Assembly: GCF_002008225.1 (NCBI RefSeq)
Contig: NZ_MRDH01000037.1
Span: forward strand, 1 to 64,000
Origin: Agrobacterium salinitolerans
Lineage (GTDB): Bacteria > Pseudomonadota > Alphaproteobacteria > Rhizobiales > Rhizobiaceae
Direction of reading: 5' to 3'
DNA: 64,000 nt
Part shown: in pieces, positions 46,848 through 56,080 of the stretch
Layout of the letters: each line of letters begins with the position of its first letter
Numbering within the stretch: position 1 is the first letter of the stretch
Notes under the pieces: generated by a model
Told to the model about the DNA's origin: nothing
The model's database searches: none
What the model saw: the letters and a program-made list of their open reading frames with translations, nothing else
Program-made: the position numbers and the translations under genes

Positions 46848-47621
46848 ATGACCGACGAAGACAGCGAAAGATATCGCGCTCCCGCCCTCGACAAGGGGCT
46901 AGACATTCTCGAACTTCTGGCCCGCACCGATGGCGGGCTGACGCAGATCGAGATCGCCAAGTCTATCGGTAAAAGCCCGAACGAGCTTTATCGCATGCTG
47001 GACCGGCTGGTGCGCCGCGGCTACGTACAGCGGCTTGACGGCGACCGGTTCTCGCTTACGCTGAAGATGTTCGGGCTCGCCCATTTCCATGCACCGATAC
47101 GCCGGCTGGTCTCTTTCGCCGCACCCGTCATGCGCGATTTTTCGGCGAGCGCCGAGCAGGCCTGTCATCTGGCCGTTTATGACCGCGGCAGCGTCGTCGT
47201 CATCGCCCAGCAGGAATCCGCCACCTACTGGGCCATGTCCATGCGGGTCGGCGCGCAGATGAGCCTGTTCCACACCGGTTCCGGCCATGTGCTTCTGGCC
47301 TTCCAGACAGAGGCGCAGCGCCAGATCATGATAACCGAACAGGTGCGCGGCAGCGGCGAAACCGTGCCGCCGGACCTCGCCGGGCGGCTGGCGGAGGTGC
47401 GCAAAAACGGTTTCGAATCCATGGACAGCCTTCAGACCGCCGGCGTGCGCAATATTTCCGCACCGGTGCTGACGCTGGACGGGACGGCGCTCGCCGTCAT
47501 CACCTGCCCCTATATCACGCCGCTCGGCGGCAAGGCCCCGACACGCGAGGCCTGTGAAGCGCTGATCTGCGAGGCGGCAAAACGGATTTCCGAAGTGGCT
47601 ACCGGAAATGGAAACTCCTGA
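46848..47621 (+). CDS. IclR-family transcriptional regulator
   Basis: This 257-residue IclR regulator has its winged helix (ALDKGLDILELLARTDGGLT near residue 12) and a C-terminal effector domain. Residues MSLFHTGSGHVLLA near 140 are typical of the ligand-binding part. It is divergent from the BDH2-like dehydrogenase, which is likely its target. A plus-strand terminator follows at 47698. Confidence 0.9.
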   Translation: MTDEDSERYRAPALDKGLDILELLARTDGGLTQIEIAKSIGKSPNELYRMLDRLVRRGYVQRLDGDRFSLTLKMFGLAHFHAPIRRLVSFAAPVMRDFSASAEQACHLAVYDRGSVVVIAQQESATYWAMSMRVGAQMSLFHTGSGHVLLAFQTEAQRQIMITEQVRGSGETVPPDLAGRLAEVRKNGFESMDSLQTAGVRNISAPVLTLDGTALAVITCPYITPLGGKAPTREACEALICEAAKRISEVATGNGNS

Positions 47622-47628
47622 AACCCAC

Positions 47629-47660
47629 AAAAAAACGCGACCGGCAGGGACCCGATCGCG
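47629..47660 (-). terminator. Probable tal terminator
   Basis: CGCGA/TCGCG with further pairing inside, followed on the minus strand by seven Ts (47635-47629). It lies about 70 bp after the tal stop. Confidence 0.65.
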
Positions 47661-47697
47661 CTTTGAGTGACTGGAGATTTATATCTCTTAAACGTCA

Positions 47698-47725
47698 GGG
47701 GAACGTGGATGGTTCCCCCCTTTTT
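47698..47725 (+). terminator. iclR terminator
   Basis: GGGGAAC pairs with GTTCCCC, loop GTGGATG, followed by CC and five Ts. It lies 76 bp after the IclR gene stop. Confidence 0.75.
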
Positions 47726-47728
47726 GTA

Positions 47729-48694
47729 TCAGGCCGCAGCCAGCGTCAGTTCCTTGCGGACCATTTCGCGCAGCGTCACCAGATCCTTGGCGAACAGGCG
47801 GATGCCTTCCGAGAGCTTCTCGGTGGCCATCGCATCTTCGTTGAGCGCCCAGCGGAATGCCTTCTCGTCGAGCGACTGTAGCGGCTCTGCCTTGACGTCG
47901 TCAGCCGAAAGCTTGCGCTCCAGCTTGCCGCTGTCCTTGTCCAACTCTTCCAGCAGCGCCGGGCTGATCGTCAGGCGGTCGCAACCGGCCAGCGCCTCGA
48001 TTTCGCCGACATTGCGGAAGGAAGCGCCCATGACAACGGTGCCGATGCCATTGGCCTTGTAATAATTGTAGATGCTGCGCACGGAAACGACACCCGGATC
48101 GGTCTCGGCGGTGTAGGTCTCGCCGGTCGACTTCTTGTACCAGTCCAGGATACGGCCAACGAAGGGTGAGATGAGGAAAGCCTTGGCTTCGGCGCAGGCA
48201 ATCGCCTGGGCCTGCGAGAACAGCAGCGTCAGATTGCAGTCGATGCCTTCGGACTGGAGAACCTCGGCAGCCTTGATGCCTTCCCAGGTGGAGGCGAGCT
48301 TGATGAGGATGCGTTCACGCTCGATGCCGCGCTCCTTATAGGCCGCGATGATGTGGCGCGCCTTGGTGATGGAGGCTTCCGTATCAAAGGAAAGGTCGGC
48401 ATCGACTTCGGTCGAAACGCGGCCCGGAACGAGGCCGGCAAGGGCCGCGCCCACCGAAATGGCAAGGCGGTCGGCAACGGCTGCAACCACGGCGTCAGAC
48501 TGGCCGCCCTGCTTCTTGCCCCATGCCACGGCTTCCTTCACCGCGTCGGCGAAGGCTGGCGTGCCAAGCGCTTTGAGAACGATGGTCGGGTTGGTGGTGC
48601 AATCCACCGGCTTCAGGCGCGCTACAGCCTCGATGTCACCAGTATCGGCAACAACAGTGGTGATGGCGCGCAGTTGTTCGAGTTTGGACGTCAT
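47729..48694 (-). CDS. tal: Transaldolase
   Basis: Transaldolase moves a dihydroxyacetone unit between sugar phosphates in the pentose phosphate pathway. The 321-residue length and early [13 protein letters not shown] are typical of the TalB type. The Schiff-base Lys lies in [11 protein letters not shown] near residue 135, followed by [15 protein letters not shown]. It stands alone, read towards the terminator at 47660, and would handle xylulose 5-phosphate from the pentose genes elsewhere in the window. Confidence 0.95.
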   Translation of the reverse strand: MTSKLEQLRAITTVVADTGDIEAVARLKPVDCTTNPTIVLKALGTPAFADAVKEAVAWGKKQGGQSDAVVAAVADRLAISVGAALAGLVPGRVSTEVDADLSFDTEASITKARHIIAAYKERGIERERILIKLASTWEGIKAAEVLQSEGIDCNLTLLFSQAQAIACAEAKAFLISPFVGRILDWYKKSTGETYTAETDPGVVSVRSIYNYYKANGIGTVVMGASFRNVGEIEALAGCDRLTISPALLEELDKDSGKLERKLSADDVKAEPLQSLDEKAFRWALNEDAMATEKLSEGIRLFAKDLVTLREMVRKELTLAAA

Positions 48695-48844
48695 GGCGAA
48701 TGATCCTTCATGATCTCTGGTAAACTTGCTCAGCCGTCATTTCGTTCCCGCACCATGGGTGCGCCCAAGGCCGAAATCGCGGTTTGTCCGGCTCCGACTA
48801 TCGCAAGCGGCGCGGTCGAAAGTCAAGACATTTGCGCATCGCAA

Positions 48845-48872
48845 TTGACATAAGTTTCACGCCTGCGATACT
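48845..48872 (+). promoter_or_regulatory. Probable promoter of the SorC regulator gene
   Basis: TTGACA at 48845-48850 and GATACT at 48867-48872, spaced by 16 bases. It is 16 bp upstream of the ATG at 48888, so any leader would be very short. Confidence 0.6.
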
Positions 48873-48887
48873 CCGCAAACATAAAGA

Positions 48888-49904
48888 ATGGCGGAAACCG
48901 TGGCAAAACTGAGAAGAGAAACCCATACGGCCTATTCGGAAGCGGCGTCTCTGCGGCTGCGCGCCGCATGGCTCTATTATAATCAGGGCATGACGCAAAA
49001 GGATGTCGCCGAAAAACTGGGTATCAGCCGCTCCACCGTCATCCGCCTGCTCGATGAAGCGATGAAGCGCTCCGAAGTGCAGATATGGATCAATGAAGGG
49101 ATCGAGGATTTCGTCTCGCTGGCCGGCCAGCTGGAGGCAGCCTACGGGCTGGACGAGGCCGTCATCATCCCTTCGCCCGACCCGTCTCCCGCCGGCCCAT
49201 CTGCCACCAGCAAGACAAGCGCGGAAGGCACCGCCAAGGCCGTCGGCCTCGCACTCGGGCAATTCCTCTCCGAAGCGGTGCCGAACGGCGCCACCATCGG
49301 CGTCGGCTGGGGCCGCACCATGACCGCCTCGCTCTCCAGCTTTCGCCCGCCGCGGCGGGAAAACTGCAAGGTCGTCTCCCTGCTGGGCGGTATCGTCGCC
49401 GTGCACCAGACCAATCCGCTCGATTACACCTGGCGGCTGGCAAGCGCGCTTGGGGCGGAATGTTACATGTTCCTCGCGCCGCTTTTGGTGGATTCGGTCG
49501 AGACCAAGCGGGCGCTGATCGAAAAATGCGGGCTCGCCACCCTTTACGATCTCGCCGAAACGCTCGATCTCGCCATCGTCTCCTGCGGCGATATCGGTCC
49601 GCATTCGACCTCTTTGTCGGAAGGTTTCATTTCCAAGGCGACGCTTCAAGAACTCATCGACGCCGGCTGCGTCTGCGACACCATGTTCAATTTCATCGAC
49701 GCCGAGGGCCGCTCGGTCGATCACCCGATCAACCAGCGCGCCATGGCAATCGATCTCGACACGCTGCGCAAGGCCAAACATATCGTACTCGCCTCCGGCG
49801 GTGCCCACCGCGCCATCGCAATCCGCGCCACCATCAAGCGTATCGGGTGCAATACGCTGATAACAGACGAGGCGGCGGCACGAGCGTTGATGGAGCTGGT
49901 TTAG
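48888..49904 (+). CDS. SorC-family (DeoR-like) sugar-responsive regulator
   Basis: This 338-residue regulator has a helix-turn-helix at residues 28-60 (LYYNQGMTQKDVAEKLGIS, then STVIRLLDEA). The large C-terminal domain is the SorC/CggR-type sugar-phosphate-binding fold (GATIGVGWGRTMTA near 145). ATG at 48888 or GTG at 48900 (MAKLRRETH) are both possible. It is divergent from tal, so tal or a distant operon could be the target. It is a separate gene from SmoC. Confidence 0.85.
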   Translation: MAETVAKLRRETHTAYSEAASLRLRAAWLYYNQGMTQKDVAEKLGISRSTVIRLLDEAMKRSEVQIWINEGIEDFVSLAGQLEAAYGLDEAVIIPSPDPSPAGPSATSKTSAEGTAKAVGLALGQFLSEAVPNGATIGVGWGRTMTASLSSFRPPRRENCKVVSLLGGIVAVHQTNPLDYTWRLASALGAECYMFLAPLLVDSVETKRALIEKCGLATLYDLAETLDLAIVSCGDIGPHSTSLSEGFISKATLQELIDAGCVCDTMFNFIDAEGRSVDHPINQRAMAIDLDTLRKAKHIVLASGGAHRAIAIRATIKRIGCNTLITDEAAARALMELV

Positions 49905-49942
49905 GTGTTGTCGGGCCATTCACGGTCAATATTCGCCCCGCA

Positions 49943-50014
49943 TCATCCTCGCCCTTGAGGCGAGGATCCACAAGCGGCTTGGTCGTGGATCCTCGGGTCA
50001 AGCCCGAGGATGAC
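49943..50014. repeat. Palindromic repeat between convergent genes
   Basis: Two hairpins, CCTCGCC/GGCGAGG and CCTCGGG/CCCGAGG, are arranged as an inverted pair sharing GAGGATCCAC and GTGGATCCTC. This is a typical rhizobial intergenic repeat type and could terminate from both sides. No gene is seen in 49905-50092. Confidence 0.6.
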
Positions 50015-50092
50015 GTCGCGTATGAAGGGTCCGTGCAATATGCGCCCAGATTAAATGGATCTAAGTCAGATCGGCAAAGATAATCAACCCAA

Positions 50093-50965
50093 TCACACCT
50101 TCCCCGTTTCCCAGCCGAGCATCGCCCGCTTGCGGGTCAGGCCCCAGTGATACCCCGTCAGCGCCCCGCTTTTACCGACGGCGCGATGGCAGGGAACGAC
50201 GAAGGACACCGGGTTGGCGCCGACCGCCGCACCCACGGCACGCGACGCGGTGGGCTGGCCGATATCGCAGGCGATGTGCGAATAGGTAACCGCGCGGCCC
50301 ATTGGGATCTTCAGGAGGCTTTCCCATACACGCACCTGAAAATCCGTGCCGAGCAGCACGACGCGCAGCGGCCTGTCCGCCGACCACATGGACGGATCGA
50401 AGATGCGCGCGGCGTAGGGCGCGGTCGCTTCGCGATCCTCGACATAGCCCGCATTCGGCCAGCGGCCGGCCATGTCCTCGAAACAGGCCCTTTCCTCACC
50501 CGGATCGGCAAAGGCGCAACCGGCAAGGCCACGATCTGTCACCATGACCAGCGCAAGGCCGAAGGGCGAGGTGTGGAAACCGTAACGGATCGTCAGCCCA
50601 CCGCCCTTCGCCTTCCATTCGCCGGGCGACATGGCCTCATGGGTGACGAACAGATCGTGCAGCCGTCCCGGCCCCGACATGCCGACCTCGATCGAGGTTT
50701 CCAAGAGCGGCAAATCCTCCTCGCGCAACAGCCGCTTGGCATGATCGAGCGTTACGGCCTGCAGGAAGGCCTTGGGCGAAAGGCCGGCCCAGCGAGTGAA
50801 GGTCTTCTGCAATTGCGTCGGCGACTGGCCGAGCTCTGCGGCAATGGCTTCGAGGGAGGGCTGCTCGCGATAATCCAGCGTCAAAAGCTCGATAACCCCG
50901 CGCACCGTGTCGTAGTCGGATCCGATGGGGGTAATGTCTTCGTTCAACGTAATATTGGCGTTCAT
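50093..50965 (-). CDS. ada: AraC-type / O6-methylguanine-DNA methyltransferase fusion (Ada-like)
   Basis: This 290-residue protein joins an AraC-type DNA-binding domain (residues about 25-115, AAELGQSPTQLQKTFTRW) to a methylguanine-DNA methyltransferase domain (residues about 120-290). The acceptor motif FVVPCHRAVGK with catalytic Cys lies near residue 257. The N-terminal zinc-cysteine Ada domain is absent, so methylphosphotriester sensing by that route is missing. It is convergent with the SorC regulator gene. ATG at 50965 is taken as start. Confidence 0.88.
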   Translation of the reverse strand: MNANITLNEDITPIGSDYDTVRGVIELLTLDYREQPSLEAIAAELGQSPTQLQKTFTRWAGLSPKAFLQAVTLDHAKRLLREEDLPLLETSIEVGMSGPGRLHDLFVTHEAMSPGEWKAKGGGLTIRYGFHTSPFGLALVMVTDRGLAGCAFADPGEERACFEDMAGRWPNAGYVEDREATAPYAARIFDPSMWSADRPLRVVLLGTDFQVRVWESLLKIPMGRAVTYSHIACDIGQPTASRAVGAAVGANPVSFVVPCHRAVGKSGALTGYHWGLTRKRAMLGWETGKV

Positions 50966-51097
50966 CGCAAATCTCCTAGCGCTTGACAGGAAACCATCAA
51001 AGCGTGTCGGCCTCCACCCGTTTCTTGCGCCGTACTCAGTTTCTATCGAGATACCAGCCTCGAGCCGATAGGACGAGTTGTAAGCGGAATTATCCGC

Positions 51098-51580
51098 TCA
51101 CATCCGCCGCCGCACAGTCGCCAACGCACCGCCGAAAGCCTTGGCGAAGCTTTCACGGTCATCGGGATTGAGAAACGAACCAATATCGGTCGCCCGGCCT
51201 TCACCCGTCACATGCATGGAGACGATGCCGATCTCGTCATGCCGCCTGACCCTGAAGCGCGCCCAGAAGGGATTGAAGCGATGCTCCACTATACGCCCAG
51301 CCGGCGAAAATTTGCGGATCGACAGGCTGGTGCGCGAAACGCTGACCTCTTCCCGTGCCTTCGCAGCCCGGTAATTGGCGCGGAAGGCGGCATAAAGCAG
51401 CAGAAAATCCAGTCCGAAGAACAGGCCGACGGGCCATGCCCCGGTGGCGAGGAAAAAGCCGCCATAGACAAGGCAGGCCAGACCGGAGAAAAGCAGGAGC
51501 AGCCGGAAACCCCTTCTGCCAAGCGAACGGTGCGGAACGAGTTCCGCCGCGAAAATCGGCTGGTCGTTGAGCGTATCCAC
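51098..51580 (-). CDS. DUF2244-family inner-membrane protein
   Basis: This 160-residue protein has two close hydrophobic segments near residues 25-66 (LLLLFSGLACLVYGGFFLAT, then WPVGLFFGLDFLLLYAAF) followed by a conserved cytoplasmic region. DUF2244 is widespread in alphaproteobacteria with no known function. A small AGCGGA/TCCGCT hairpin abuts its stop. Its start is 37 bp from the divergent nth. Confidence 0.85.
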   Translation of the reverse strand: MDTLNDQPIFAAELVPHRSLGRRGFRLLLLFSGLACLVYGGFFLATGAWPVGLFFGLDFLLLYAAFRANYRAAKAREEVSVSRTSLSIRKFSPAGRIVEHRFNPFWARFRVRRHDEIGIVSMHVTGEGRATDIGSFLNPDDRESFAKAFGGALATVRRRM

Positions 51581-51617
51581 GTTGCTTTCCTTTGGGCGGG
51601 CTGGCTATAGATAGTCC

Positions 51618-52400
51618 ATGACAATCGCCAAAAAACGATCCAGCACCCAAACATCGAAAAAGTCAAATCCGGCATCCGTCCGCAAGCCGGCGCGGGTGAA
51701 AACGGTCTATTCAAAGGATGAGCTGACCGAAATCTTCCGCCGTTTTTCCATTCAGCGGCCGGAGCCGAAAGGCGAGCTGGAACATACCAATCCCTTCACC
51801 CTGCTGGTGGCCGTGGCGCTTTCCGCACAGGCGACCGATGTGGGCGTGAACCGGGCCACACGCGCTCTGTTCAAGGTGGCCGATACCCCGGAAAAGATGC
51901 TGGCGCTCGGCGAGGAAGAACTGATCAGCCATATCAAGACCATCGGGCTTTACCGCAACAAGGCGAAAAACGTTATCGCCCTGTCGCACATGCTGATCGA
52001 CAATTTCGGCGGCGAGGTGCCGAAAACCCGCGAGGAGCTGGTGACCCTGCCGGGCGTTGGCCGCAAGACGGCCAATGTGGTGATGTCGATGGCCTTCGGC
52101 GTGCCCACGCTTGCGGTGGATACCCACGTCTTCCGCATCGCCAACCGGCTCTGTCTTGCGCCGGGCAAAACCCCTGACGAGGTTGAAGACCGGCTGATCC
52201 GCATCATTCCCGAGCAATATCTGTTCCATGCCCATCGCTGGCTGATCCTGCACGGGCGTTATTGCTGCAAGGCGCGCAAGCCGGAATGCGAGCGCTGCGT
52301 GATCGCCGATATCTGCAAGTCGCCGGAAAAGACCTTCGATATTCCAGCACCGCTGGTGGAGTTACCCGCGCAGTTGTTCGGTGCGGCCGGCGGCGAATGA
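51618..52400 (+). CDS. nth: Endonuclease III
   Basis: This 260-residue DNA glycosylase/AP lyase removes oxidised pyrimidines. The helix-hairpin-helix with the catalytic Lys is LPGVGRKTANVVMS near residue 143, the catalytic Asp is in LAVDTHVFR, and the iron-sulfur cluster cysteines lie in CCKARKPECERCVIADIC. It starts with a basic extension of about 30 residues. Its 3' end overlaps the EI24 gene by 39 bp on the other strand. Confidence 0.95.
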   Translation: MTIAKKRSSTQTSKKSNPASVRKPARVKTVYSKDELTEIFRRFSIQRPEPKGELEHTNPFTLLVAVALSAQATDVGVNRATRALFKVADTPEKMLALGEEELISHIKTIGLYRNKAKNVIALSHMLIDNFGGEVPKTREELVTLPGVGRKTANVVMSMAFGVPTLAVDTHVFRIANRLCLAPGKTPDEVEDRLIRIIPEQYLFHAHRWLILHGRYCCKARKPECERCVIADICKSPEKTFDIPAPLVELPAQLFGAAGGE

Positions 52401-53099
52401 GGGGTCGCGTCGGCTGACGGCCTTGTGCAGATGTACCATCATCGAGGCGGCAAAAAGCGGCGTCAGCAGATTGAGGAACGGCACCGCCAGAAAGGCCGCT
52501 ATCACCAGCCCGGCCATGAAGACGGTGGCGCGGTGTTTTGAGCGAAACAACCTCGCTTCGGCGGGCGAGCGGAAACGCATCGCCGCGAACTCGAAGAATT
52601 CCCGTCCGAGCAGGTAGCCGTTCACCAGGAAAAACGCGATGAGATTGATACCCGGCACCAGAAGCAGCAACAGCGCGACAAGGTTGCCGACAATAACGAC
52701 ACCGAAGAACTTGATGGACGACAGAACGGCCTCGCCGACCGGCATCGCGTTGCCCGGCGGATCGTTCGGATAGTTCTTTTTCTCAACCACTTCGGCGACA
52801 TCGTCGAGAAACAGGCCGGCAATGACGGCGGTGACCGGCGAAATGAGCAGCGCGAGCGCCAGCGCCAGCCCGATACCCGCGAAAATGGCGAAAACGAAGG
52901 TCAGCCAGCCCGCCCAGTCCGGCACGCCGGGGATCAACGCATCCACCCACGGCAAGGCGAAATAAATGAAGATCGAGCGGATGGCGAACCACAGCGCCGC
53001 AAGCACGAGAAGCGTGAGCCCCAGAACCTTCCAGAATACCGACCGGGTTTCGGCGGCAAAGAGATTGTGGAAGGCAAGCCTCGCCGCATCAAAAATCAT
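52362..53099 (-). CDS. EI24/CysZ-like membrane protein
   Basis: This 245-residue integral membrane protein has four or more spans (VFWKVLGLTLLVLAALWFAI and so on) and LLISPVTAVIAGLFLDD near residue 85, characteristic of EI24/CysZ. CysZ imports sulfate in Escherichia coli. ATG at 53099 follows GAGGAG by six bases; the longer reading to 53135 lacks support. It overlaps nth by 39 bp tail to tail. Confidence 0.85.
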   Translation of the reverse strand: MIFDAARLAFHNLFAAETRSVFWKVLGLTLLVLAALWFAIRSIFIYFALPWVDALIPGVPDWAGWLTFVFAIFAGIGLALALALLISPVTAVIAGLFLDDVAEVVEKKNYPNDPPGNAMPVGEAVLSSIKFFGVVIVGNLVALLLLLVPGINLIAFFLVNGYLLGREFFEFAAMRFRSPAEARLFRSKHRATVFMAGLVIAAFLAVPFLNLLTPLFAASMMVHLHKAVSRRDPSFAAGRTEQLRG

Positions 53100-53229
53100 C
53101 TGGAACTCCTCGACGCCTTTGGCGCTGAAACACACTTACCAAAACGAGAGATAGGCGCTGCCCATCCGCTCTGCAAGACGGACGGAAAGATGCCAAATGC
53201 CCGGATCTAAACCGCAGATGGAATTTCTC

Positions 53230-53258
53230 TTGAATAAAAGGTATCTCTAAAATATAAT
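53230..53258 (+). promoter_or_regulatory. Strong promoter upstream of the RpiR regulator
   Basis: TTGAAT at 53230-53235, 17 bases, TATAAT at 53253-53258. The gene starts at 53403, so the untranslated leader would be about 140 bases. No gene is seen in 53100-53229 or in the leader. Confidence 0.6.
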
Positions 53259-53402
53259 AATACACCTATTACATTTCGCATTCCGGTCCGGTGGAGGACA
53301 AGGCCGGGAAGACCTATCCCCCACCGTCAAGTCGCGGTTCGCACGCTCGTTTGCGCGCGCGCATGCATCATCGTTCAATAAAGATAAAAGAATGAGGCGT
53401 TG

Positions 53403-54233
53403 GTGGAAAAGCTGCTGTTGAACCTTACGCGTGCCATGAAGGCAGGCACCCCTTCGGAGCGCAAGATCGCCAAATATCTGATCGAACATCTGGACGAATT
53501 GCCGTTCGAGACGGCGCAGACGCTGGCCGCCAAGCTCAGCCTCAGTCCGATGACGGTCGGCCGTTTCCTGCGCTCGCTGGGATACCGGCAATTCAGCGAT
53601 ATCCGCGCCGATCTGCGCCATGCCGAAGAAACGGCCAGCACGGAGCTGCCGGCCATGGGCGAGAGCGGCGAACGCCATTCCAGCCCGTTTTCACAGCTTC
53701 TGTCGCAGCAGATCCAGGCCATCCAGACGGCCTTCGACATGACCACCCAATCGATCTGGCGGATCGCCATGAACGAGATCGCCACGGCCGGCGATGTTTT
53801 TCTGGCAACCTCTCCGGAAGGTCTCGATGCCGGACGTCATTTCTACGGGCGGCTTCTGGAGAGCCGGGGCCATATCCATTATCTCGGCAGCGACAGCGCG
53901 GCCTATGTCGCCCTGTGGGATTTCGACCCCGCGCGATCGCTGCTCGTCATCATGGATTGCGGCGGCGCCCCGTCGCCGCTGCAACGCTTGTCGGCAATGG
54001 CGCGCAAGAGCGGCTACAGGACATTGCTGATCACCACACGCTTTTATGAATGGGGACCGGAAAGCGCCGATCTCTGTCTTGCCATGCCGCAGGCGCAAAA
54101 TGGCGGCCAGGGCCTGCTGCAACTGGTCTCCCTGCTGGAATTCACCCTTTGTGCGCTCAGCGCCAGCGCCGATGACAGCAACAGGGCAAGGGCAAAAAAC
54201 CTCACCGTCCTGAAACGCTCGCTGCGCGGTTGA
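53403..54233 (+). CDS. MurR/RpiR-family transcriptional regulator
   Basis: This 276-residue regulator has an N-terminal RpiR helix-turn-helix (LAAKLSLSPMTVGRFLRSLG near residue 42) and a C-terminal SIS sugar-phosphate-binding domain (residues about 120-240). GTG at 53403 is used, with GAGG about seven bases upstream; TTG at 53400 is less likely. It is convergent with the FGGY kinase gene, with the inverted-repeat element between. Confidence 0.85.
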   Translation: MEKLLLNLTRAMKAGTPSERKIAKYLIEHLDELPFETAQTLAAKLSLSPMTVGRFLRSLGYRQFSDIRADLRHAEETASTELPAMGESGERHSSPFSQLLSQQIQAIQTAFDMTTQSIWRIAMNEIATAGDVFLATSPEGLDAGRHFYGRLLESRGHIHYLGSDSAAYVALWDFDPARSLLVIMDCGGAPSPLQRLSAMARKSGYRTLLITTRFYEWGPESADLCLAMPQAQNGGQGLLQLVSLLEFTLCALSASADDSNRARAKNLTVLKRSLRG

Positions 54234-54273
54234 TTGCGGCTAACAGCAGCGGCGGCATATGGATCGAGCGGTT

Positions 54274-54412
54274 GCCGCGCGTTTCTTCTCCCCGCGGGGG
54301 AGACGTCCGCGGCAGCGGGATTAGGGGGCGAGAGTGCGTTCCATCGCTGGCGTCCCCTCTCATCTGACCCTTCGGGCCACCTTCTTCCTGGCGGGGAGAA
54401 GAAACGCGCGGC
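54274..54412. repeat. Palindromic repeat element, 139 bp
   Basis: The 22-base ends (54274-54295 and 54391-54412) are exact inverted copies. Each arm is CGCGCGTTTCTTCTCCCC with GC flanks. The 95 bases between have no gene. It lies between two convergent genes. Confidence 0.75.
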
Positions 54413-54445
54413 ACCCGTCAACGCCTGTCATTTGCCTTCAGAAAA

Positions 54446-56020
54446 TCAAAGGCTTTCCAGTTCCTGACGATGCCGGTACATGGCGAGAAAACGACGATAA
54501 TCCCGCTCATAACGGGGGCCACGCGCCGGATTACCTGATATTTCAGCATTGCCCGGATACATGGCGGCCCCTGCCGCCGCAAGGCTTGCATGCACCCCGC
54601 CAGCCGTCGCCGCCGTCATCGCCGTGCCGAGAAGTACCGCATCGGCGGTGGCGGGAACCACGATACGCTTGCCCGTCACATCGGCATAAAGCTCCATCAG
54701 CAGCGGGTTCTTCACATGCCCGCCGGTAACGTGCAGGCTTTCCACCGCATAACCGAAACGCTCCATGGCGTCGAGCACATGGCGGGCGCCGAGCGCGATG
54801 GCGACGGCCGTGCGCCAGTAGAGGCGGCAGAGACTGTCGAAAGAGGTATCCAAAGTCAGTCCGCTGATGACGCCAACGGCATGGGGATCGGCAAGCGGCG
54901 AGCGGTTGCCGTGGAAATCCGGCAGGACGTGCAGCCGCTCGGCGAAAGCCTCGCCCTCAAGCGCGCGCAATTCCGTTACCCGCGCAACGATGCGGGCATG
55001 CAGCGCCGTATCCGGCTCACCGCCTGCCGCATGCATGCGCACGATATGGTCGAGCAGCGCGCCGGTGGCCGATTGCCCGCCCTCCACCAGCCAGTGCCCG
55101 GGCAGGATCGCCTGCCAATAGGGCCCCCAGAGGCTGTGGCCGGGCATCTGCCGCTCCGACATAGCCACAAGGCAGCTCGATGTACCGGCGATCAGCGCCA
55201 CATGCCGTCCCACATCCGCAGACAGGCAGCCGCCTAGCGCACCAAGCGCGCCGGCATAGGCGTCGATCATGCCCGCCGCCACCTGGCAGCCGGTATCGAG
55301 ACCCAGTTCGGCGGCAGCTTCGGGCGAAAGCGGGCCAATGCTATCACCCGGCATTACCGTGGTCTCCGGCAGCCCTGCCCGCTCTCTCAAATCGGCAAGG
55401 CCCGCCAGTTCAAGATAATCCGCCTGCCAGCCGGGATTTTCCTGCGCCAGGAAATTCCACTTCGCCGTCTGCGTGCAATTTGAGCGCTGCGCTGAACCGG
55501 TCGCCTTCCAGGTCAGAAAATCCGCCAGATCGAAAGCGAAGCACATGCGCGACCAGCTTGCCGCCATATGCGTCTTCAGCCACATCAGCTTCGGCATCTG
55601 CATTTCCGGCGAGACGCTGTTGCCGGCGAAATCCAGCACCCGGTGGCCGGATGCTGTCAGCCGGTCGGCTTCGCCAATCGCCCGGTGATCGAGCCAGACG
55701 ATAGTGTCGAAGCAGTCTTCGCCGGTAGTGGAAACCGAGACCGGCGCGCCCCGCCCATCGCGGATGACCAGCGAGCAGGTGGCGTCAAAACCGATTGCGG
55801 CAATGCTTTGCGATGAAACCCCGGCCTCGGCAAGCGCCGCCCTCACCACGATGCAGACCGCTTTCCATATGTCGGTGGAATCGTGCTCGGCGTGGTTTTC
55901 CTGCGGCCTCTGCATCAGGATCGGATGGGTGGATCGGGCAAGCAGCCGGCCCGCCGGATCAAAAATGCCGGCTCGGGCGCTGGCGGTGCCGACATCGACA
56001 GCGACGAGATTTTGACGCAT
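54446..56020 (-). CDS. FGGY-family carbohydrate kinase (D-ribulokinase type)
   Basis: This 524-residue kinase resembles the ribulokinase/FGGY group. It begins VAVDVGTASARAGIFDPAGR and has the subfamily motif IGFDATCSLVIRDG near residue 82, plus VTGGHVKNPLLMELYADVTG near 430. Human FGGY shares the GFDATCSLV motif, indicating D-ribulose or another ketose as substrate. It is the last gene of the polyol operon, 60 bp after the HAD gene. ATG at 56020 is preferred over TTG at 56023. A sugar ketose made by MtlK-type dehydrogenases would be its likely substrate. Confidence 0.85.
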   Translation of the reverse strand: MRQNLVAVDVGTASARAGIFDPAGRLLARSTHPILMQRPQENHAEHDSTDIWKAVCIVVRAALAEAGVSSQSIAAIGFDATCSLVIRDGRGAPVSVSTTGEDCFDTIVWLDHRAIGEADRLTASGHRVLDFAGNSVSPEMQMPKLMWLKTHMAASWSRMCFAFDLADFLTWKATGSAQRSNCTQTAKWNFLAQENPGWQADYLELAGLADLRERAGLPETTVMPGDSIGPLSPEAAAELGLDTGCQVAAGMIDAYAGALGALGGCLSADVGRHVALIAGTSSCLVAMSERQMPGHSLWGPYWQAILPGHWLVEGGQSATGALLDHIVRMHAAGGEPDTALHARIVARVTELRALEGEAFAERLHVLPDFHGNRSPLADPHAVGVISGLTLDTSFDSLCRLYWRTAVAIALGARHVLDAMERFGYAVESLHVTGGHVKNPLLMELYADVTGKRIVVPATADAVLLGTAMTAATAGGVHASLAAAGAAMYPGNAEISGNPARGPRYERDYRRFLAMYRHRQELESL

Positions 56021-56080
56021 CAAGACTGCAGTTCCATCCCTTGCGCAACGACCCGGCGACGGCGGCAGGCAAAATCTGCT

